From Hyperoodon ampullatus (taxonomy: Eukaryota; Chordata; Mammalia; Artiodactyla; Ziphiidae): 64,000 nucleotides of DNA. The stretch is from positions 43,122,338 to 43,186,337 of the forward strand of contig OX457061.1 of assembly GCA_949752795.1 (NCBI GenBank), given 5' to 3'. The notes beneath the pieces were generated by a model. It was given only the letters and a program-made list of their open reading frames with translations. It made no database searches and had not been told where the DNA came from. How positions within the stretch are numbered: position 1 is the stretch's first letter; each line of letters begins with the position of its first letter. Positions 59,675 through 64,000 of this stretch are shown one piece after another. Position numbers and translations under genes: made by a program.

Positions 59675-59704
59675 GTATATCTACACATGTGTATGTAGAT
59701 ATAC
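59675..59704. repeat. Perfect 11-bp inverted repeat
   Basis: GTATATCTACA (59675-59685), loop CATGTGTA, TGTAGATATAC (59694-59704), in a purine/pyrimidine-alternating stretch starting at about 59658. Confidence 0.93.
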
Positions 59705-62701
59705 AGAGTCAAAAGAAAATGATTTAAGGGACTCAAAGGAGTTTGGTAAGGCTTTATCCAGATAATTCCTAGATTCAGGGAACAGCTGAGGACCTGGAGG
59801 CTCCCCAAGGAAAGCAGGGGCAGAGTTTCACAGCATAGGGGAAATGAAAGCCCTGTCTTAGCCATTTTGCCTTACAGTTTGCAACTATAACTGAAACTCA
59901 TAGTGGGGAGTCATTCCTATTTTATGCTACTCACTCAATAACTACCAGAACTGTTTATGCAAATCTTGCAGTTTATTGCCTATTCATCGTTCATGAGATA
60001 GAAGAGGTATTTGGCAAAAAGAAAGAAAAGCGAGTGAAGGTAGAAGTCAAGAGGAAATGAGGAGCTCTCTATTATGTTTGTTTTAGTGCTTTTCCAATAG
60101 ACAGATAGATAGAGGTAGATACAGATTGATAGACAACAAACCAGTATTCACTACCTTCCTTCCTTCATATGTACACCCTCCTCACTCCCCCCAGCACACA
60201 CATATCTCACTATGACTCCTTGAGGGAAGAAAAGATGCTTATGGATAGTGTTTGTTGTAGAGATTACATGCAATAGAAAAAGGAACAACTACCAAAAAAC
60301 CCCCAAATGATAAAGAGTCTTAATTGATCTTACACAAAAAGGCAGGCAGTCAGGGTGAGGAGAGATACAAGTTGTGAGGATTGAAATTTGGAGAATTTTG
60401 AGGTATGGGAAATAAAGAGTGGGAAAAAAAGTTGTTGGGGAACAGATATCATTCCTGCAAATGATACTGAGTAGGCAGAGATGGGGAGAGAAAATTATAA
60501 AAATGGTTTCCTATGCATAAAGGTCCAAAGGACTCAGAAAAGATTTGAAGTGTTTTAAGTTCCTTTTTGTCTGATCAGAACCAACTGTTTCTTTTAATAT
60601 GACACCATCCCGAGACTGGACCACATGGGGTCCCAGTTAAATTTAGGTTACTCATAAATTTTTTTCCTTTAGGAATAGAAGCCTTAAATAAAACATAGTG
60701 TGTAAATTAACTGATTTCTCTTTTTTTACCTGGGACATTAGGCAGGTATTGGTCAGTGATATAAGATGACAAGAAGAAACAAGTCTCACTGAATTATCCC
60801 CATTGGTCATTATTGTTAATCAAAGCAGAGTTATTTAGTACAAATACAAGACATGAATTTCTCCCTGAACTCCCACCAGTTCCCTTCCCTGTGGTCCAAA
60901 TGTCATCAAAATAATTCTTATTCAGATTTTTTAATGTCACTACATGCTCAAGGGTTCTCCCCCATACTCCCCACACACACACAGGACAAAAGATATCTAA
61001 CTTTAAAATGTTTGGAGAAAGAGAGAGAGACATGCAGAGAACATGGTTTGGGAATGCTGAGCAAATACAAGATGGGATGGTGCAGCAGACTCTGTTCATA
61101 TCCTATCCATATAGCCGTGGCACAAACCATTCTAGTGCATACCCACAACCTCCTACTGCAAACCTGCAACTATCCACATGAGGACTTTATCTTGACCGCC
61201 TTTGGGGAGGGCCAGAAGAGTTGGGTAGTTAATGCCTCTGGGAACAGCCCAATCAATAGGGATGAGGTTGGTGGACAAATACCCCAGCTTCCTTGTTCTT
61301 TGCTGGGGGCGGGGGTTTCTGCTTCTGGGGGCAGCCATCCTGAGACAGGTGGGTATGAAGGGCATTTGAAAGGGAAGTAAGGTTATCAAAGACAAATGGC
61401 GCCTACTTCTTCACTGTGCTTCTGTTCAGATCTTCTCTTTCTCCCATATTCATTTTCCATGGTGAGGTTTTGCAAACACAGCACTGCTGTCCTGTAGAAG
61501 CAAGTTGAAATAAAAAGACAAATAATTGCATGATGAGCTTCTAATGGATGAGATGTCACATTTAAAAAGACAGAGACTTGGAGGGAAGTTTGTGCTTTCT
61601 ATAGCACTCTGAGAATAAAAGTCCATTTCTGATTGATTTCTTTATTAATGGTCTCCCCTCCTCCCACCCCACTCTCCAGTTGAATAATCTGAGCAGTTAT
61701 CTACCTCATGTTTCGGGCAATGTGCCTTTGACCTGGATTGTCTTCCAGAAACCTTGACAAGAGATGCATTTTTAAAGAGTTTGTACCATGTCAGCACTAT
61801 ATTTAGTGTTCCAATAGTCTGTCAGAGATTCTTTTACTAGGGTATTGAAGATAGCAGTCAGAAAATGAATACTTAGCAGACTGCCCATGACAGTTAACAT
61901 CCAATACTTTGAGACCCCAGAGATAGTAAAGAGTGATTCCTAATAATTGCTGGAAATTATGACGAAGTGGAATGTCTTTATATGTATAATGAAAAATAAT
62001 ATCCTTTTGAACCTCCTTGATTTTGGGGTGTGCAATTTTTTAGAGCTACTTTGGACCGAAGTTCACCTTCCTTGCATTTTCTAGAATAAACAAACAAAAA
62101 GGAATATGCACATCTGGATTTCAGGGTGCACAACCCACCATTAACTCTGAGTCTAGGTGGAATTTAAAAGTGGTACCATAATAATCATTTTCTGAGGGCA
62201 TCCACAGCTGCCCCTCTAGCACTCCCTTTCTCTACCAGCCCCATCATCATTACCTGTACTCTTCGCTTCTGTATCTCTCTCCTTTTACTAGTGAGCTTTT
62301 CTAAGGACATGGCTATATCTTTTAGATTTGAGACAGCAATGGATAAATAGTCTGTGCTCAGTAAATGGTTGTTAAGTCGAATTTTCAAGACTTTCATGCT
62401 CTCATTGGAAAGCAAATAATTAATACCAAATGATTCTCACCTTTTCATGAAAGCAACTGACTACAGATCTTGGCTTTTGCAAACTTTGTTAATTTTTCGT
62501 TTGTGCAGTGGTTTAAAAAACATGCAGCTCTTCAGTTCTTAGTAATTATTTTATAATTTGGACTTGTCACTATTTCATATTGTCCTTCCTCTATCTGTTT
62601 TCATATTTAATGGTATTACTGTACTTCCAAGGAAAGAAATGTTTGGAAGACCAAAAGGAATTAAAATGAAGGATAAACTGATGATTAAAATTACAAGAAG
62701 A
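59705..62701. other. Unassigned sequence (3 kb)
   Basis: The longest open frame of the window lies here (60853-61380, 175 codons, plus strand), overlapped by minus-strand frames of 73-101 codons. A short GATA-rich stretch lies at 60101-60136. An L2-like tail ('ctgtgctcagtaaatggttgttaagtcgaat') lies near 62352-62383. No confident gene. Confidence 0.55.
60853..61380 (+). other. 175-codon open frame, unrecognised, probably chance
   Basis: The frame starts MNFSLNSHQFPSLWSKCHQN and ends with a Gly/Ser-rich stretch. No signal peptide, membrane segment, domain or motif is apparent. The upstream context shows no promoter or splice acceptor that I can support. Minus-strand frames cover the same DNA. 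The segment 61180-61380 is GC-richer and could be an old LTR in antisense, which would explain the open frame without selection. Confidence 0.15.
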
Positions 62702-62891
62702 GGGCTTCCCTGGTGGCACAGTGGTTGAGAGTCCGCCTGCCGATGCAGGGGACACGGGTTCGTGCCCCAGTCCGGGAAGATCCCACATGCCGCAGAGCGG
62801 CTGGGCCCTTGAGCCATGGCCGATGAGCCTGTGCGTCCAGAGCCTGTGCTCCGCAACGGGAGAGGCCACAACAGTGAGAGGCCCGTGTACC

Positions 62892-62925
<34 letters not shown>
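62702..62925 (+). mobile_element. CHR SINE, short form, long A tail
   Basis: Head GGGCTTCCCTGGTGGCACAG, B box GGGTTCGTGCCC, end GGCCCGTGTACCGC, and about 32 uninterrupted A. Target-site duplication TACAAGAAGA at 62692-62701 and 62926-62935. The 99-121-codon minus-strand frames are repeat-borne. Confidence 0.98.
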
Positions 62926-62930
<5 letters not shown>

Positions 62931-62935
62931 GAAGA

Positions 62936-63155
62936 AGAGAATTTCAAGGGCAACATATGTTTGTGAAAATTTGCATAAATTCAGTACCATATAGTCAACA
63001 CTAATTTAGCGCTTACTTTTTACAAAGAACAAGTATTCTGAGGGATTAATAGGTTAATAATAGTTCTCAAGATGCAACAAAAACCTCTAAAAAATTGATC
63101 ATCTTCACATAGTGCAATGATTGTTGGGGGTGAATTGGGTAGGGTTTTAGAAATA
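62936..63155. other. Unassigned sequence
   Basis: No gene or repeat recognised. Confidence 0.5.
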
Positions 63156-63457
63156 CAGTTGTTGCTCAGTATCCATGGGGAATTGATTACAGGATCCCCT
63201 GTGGATACCAAAATCCTTGGATGCTCAAGTCCCTTATATAAAGTTGTGTAGTATTTGCATATAACCTATGCACATCCTGTTGTATAATTTAAATAATCTC
63301 TAGATTACTTATAGTACCTAATACAATGTAAATGCTAGTGCATGGCATATTCAAGTTTTGCTTTTTGGAACTTTCTGGAAATTTATTTTTCAAATATTTT
63401 CCATTCAAGGTTGGTTGAATTCACAGATGTGAAACCACAGATATGGAGGGCCAACTG
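63156..63457. mobile_element. MER2-like Tigger (Tc1/mariner) element with TA duplication
   Basis: Terminal sequences CAGTTGTTGCTCAGTATCC (left) and GGAGGGCCAACTG (right) are diverged inverted repeats flanked by TA on both sides (63154-63155 and 63458-63459). The internal blocks 'cttggatgctcaagtcccttatataaa', 'tttgcatataacctatgcacatcct' and 'ataatctctagattacttatagtacctaatacaatgtaaatgct'-like match MER2. About 302 bp, near full length, non-autonomous. Confidence 0.95.
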
Positions 63458-63459
63458 TA

Positions 63460-63831
63460 TAATGTTTGAAAAATGATATTATATTTGGAAAATAGATTTT
63501 ATATGTATTTATATGATGTAAAGAGGAGACAGGGAAAGAGAAGCTTAAGGAGACCCTGGCAATGGGAGGTGGGATTGGGAAGGAAGTTTACTTTGTATTT
63601 TATATCCTTCCCTTTGATACCATTATAGTTTGCAATTTTTTTCTGTTAACATTATTTTTATAATAAAAATGTTTTAAAAAGTGGAATAAATAATTCCCAG
63701 TCCTCAGAGAACTTAAAATGACTTCACAGAACATGTGATTGTAGCATGATTACTTATAGTAGATCACTTCCAAATGTGGCCGCATGAATTTCTACTATTC
63801 ACCTATGTCCATGCCATCAAGAGATAGATCA
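63460..63831. other. Unassigned sequence
   Basis: AT-rich, with no gene seen. Confidence 0.5.
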
Positions 63832-64000
63832 AGGGAGTATACCTTAAAGGCTCTCATCACAAGAAAAAAGGTTGTGACCATATATAGTGATGGATGTTAA
63901 CTAGACTTATTGTGGTGACCATTTCATAATATATACAAATATTGAATCATTATGTTATATACCTGAAACTTATAATGTTATGTGTCAATTATATCTCAAA
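63832..64000 (+). mobile_element. L1 3' end running off the window (L1MA/MB-like)
   Basis: 'gctctcatcacaagaaaaaaggttgtgacc', 'gtgatggatgttaactagacttattgtggtgaccatttcataatatatacaaatattgaatcattatgttatatacctgaaac' and 'atgtcaattatatctcaaa' form the sense 3' terminus of an old L1. The polyA tail lies beyond 64000. Confidence 0.92.

Noticed and set aside
1..64000. CRISPR array, prophage, operon or other prokaryotic system
   Set aside because: Sequence is plainly mammalian. The regular direct repeats are SINE or microsatellite units and there are no spaced short repeats or compact gene runs.

Overview
This is non-coding mammalian nuclear DNA, almost certainly from a cetacean (toothed whale tentatively). 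The diagnostic evidence is a set of tRNA-Glu-derived SINEs of the CHR type. Two forms are present: a long form ending in AATAAATAAATAA-type tails (12108, 26939, 27301, 33147) and a short form with pure A tails (20161, 38321, 48426, 49845, 62702). The long form is known across whales, hippos and ruminants, and the short form is typical of the whale/hippo lineage. Several L1 copies have the 3' end typical of cetartiodactyl L1s. I found no intact protein-coding gene, no convincing exon, no CpG island, no structural RNA gene and no CRISPR or prokaryotic feature. The longest open frame is 175 codons and shows no family resemblance. The window is best read as intergenic or deep intronic sequence.

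Layout. 1-5150: an L1 ORF1 fragment with an embedded (AT)n tract, a possible old LTR, a decayed endogenous-retrovirus protease segment, a hAT-like remnant, a candidate conserved non-coding element at 2762-2990, and a solo LTR at 4690-5146 flanked by a 7-bp direct repeat. 5150-13060: mostly unassigned sequence, then a long, old antisense L1 (8232-13055) holding an antisense RPL31 processed pseudogene and a CHR SINE. 13060-24870: four truncated L1s of both orientations, MaLR-like LTR and MIR remnants, and two SINE copies near 20.2-20.5 kb. 24870-34070: another MaLR-like LTR, an inverted pair of CHR SINEs, a double MIR containing a large hairpin, and a second long antisense L1 interrupted by a SINE with a 17-bp target duplication. 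34070-48430: mostly unassigned DNA with MIR/L2 scraps, a MaLR LTR split by a SINE, an L1 reverse-transcriptase fragment and an MST-like LTR. 48430-64000: three short-form SINEs, a 5'-truncated L1 with clear target-site duplications, a MER5A-like element, a third old antisense L1, a nearly complete MER2-like Tigger element, and an L1 3' end running off the window.

Nesting gives relative ages. MIR, L2, MER5A-like, MER20-like and MaLR remnants are oldest. Old L1s come next, then the RPL31 retrocopy and long-form SINEs, and then the short-form SINEs with long uninterrupted A tails. Nothing here looks like an undescribed gene system. The most unusual signals are local: perfect inverted repeats that look like template-switch mutations (26103-26139, 30711-30774, 21381-21406, 59675-59704), the tail-to-tail SINE pair, and the CpG-retaining candidate enhancer near 2.8 kb. 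Repeat family names come from memory of consensus sequences without a library search, so subfamily labels are tentative.
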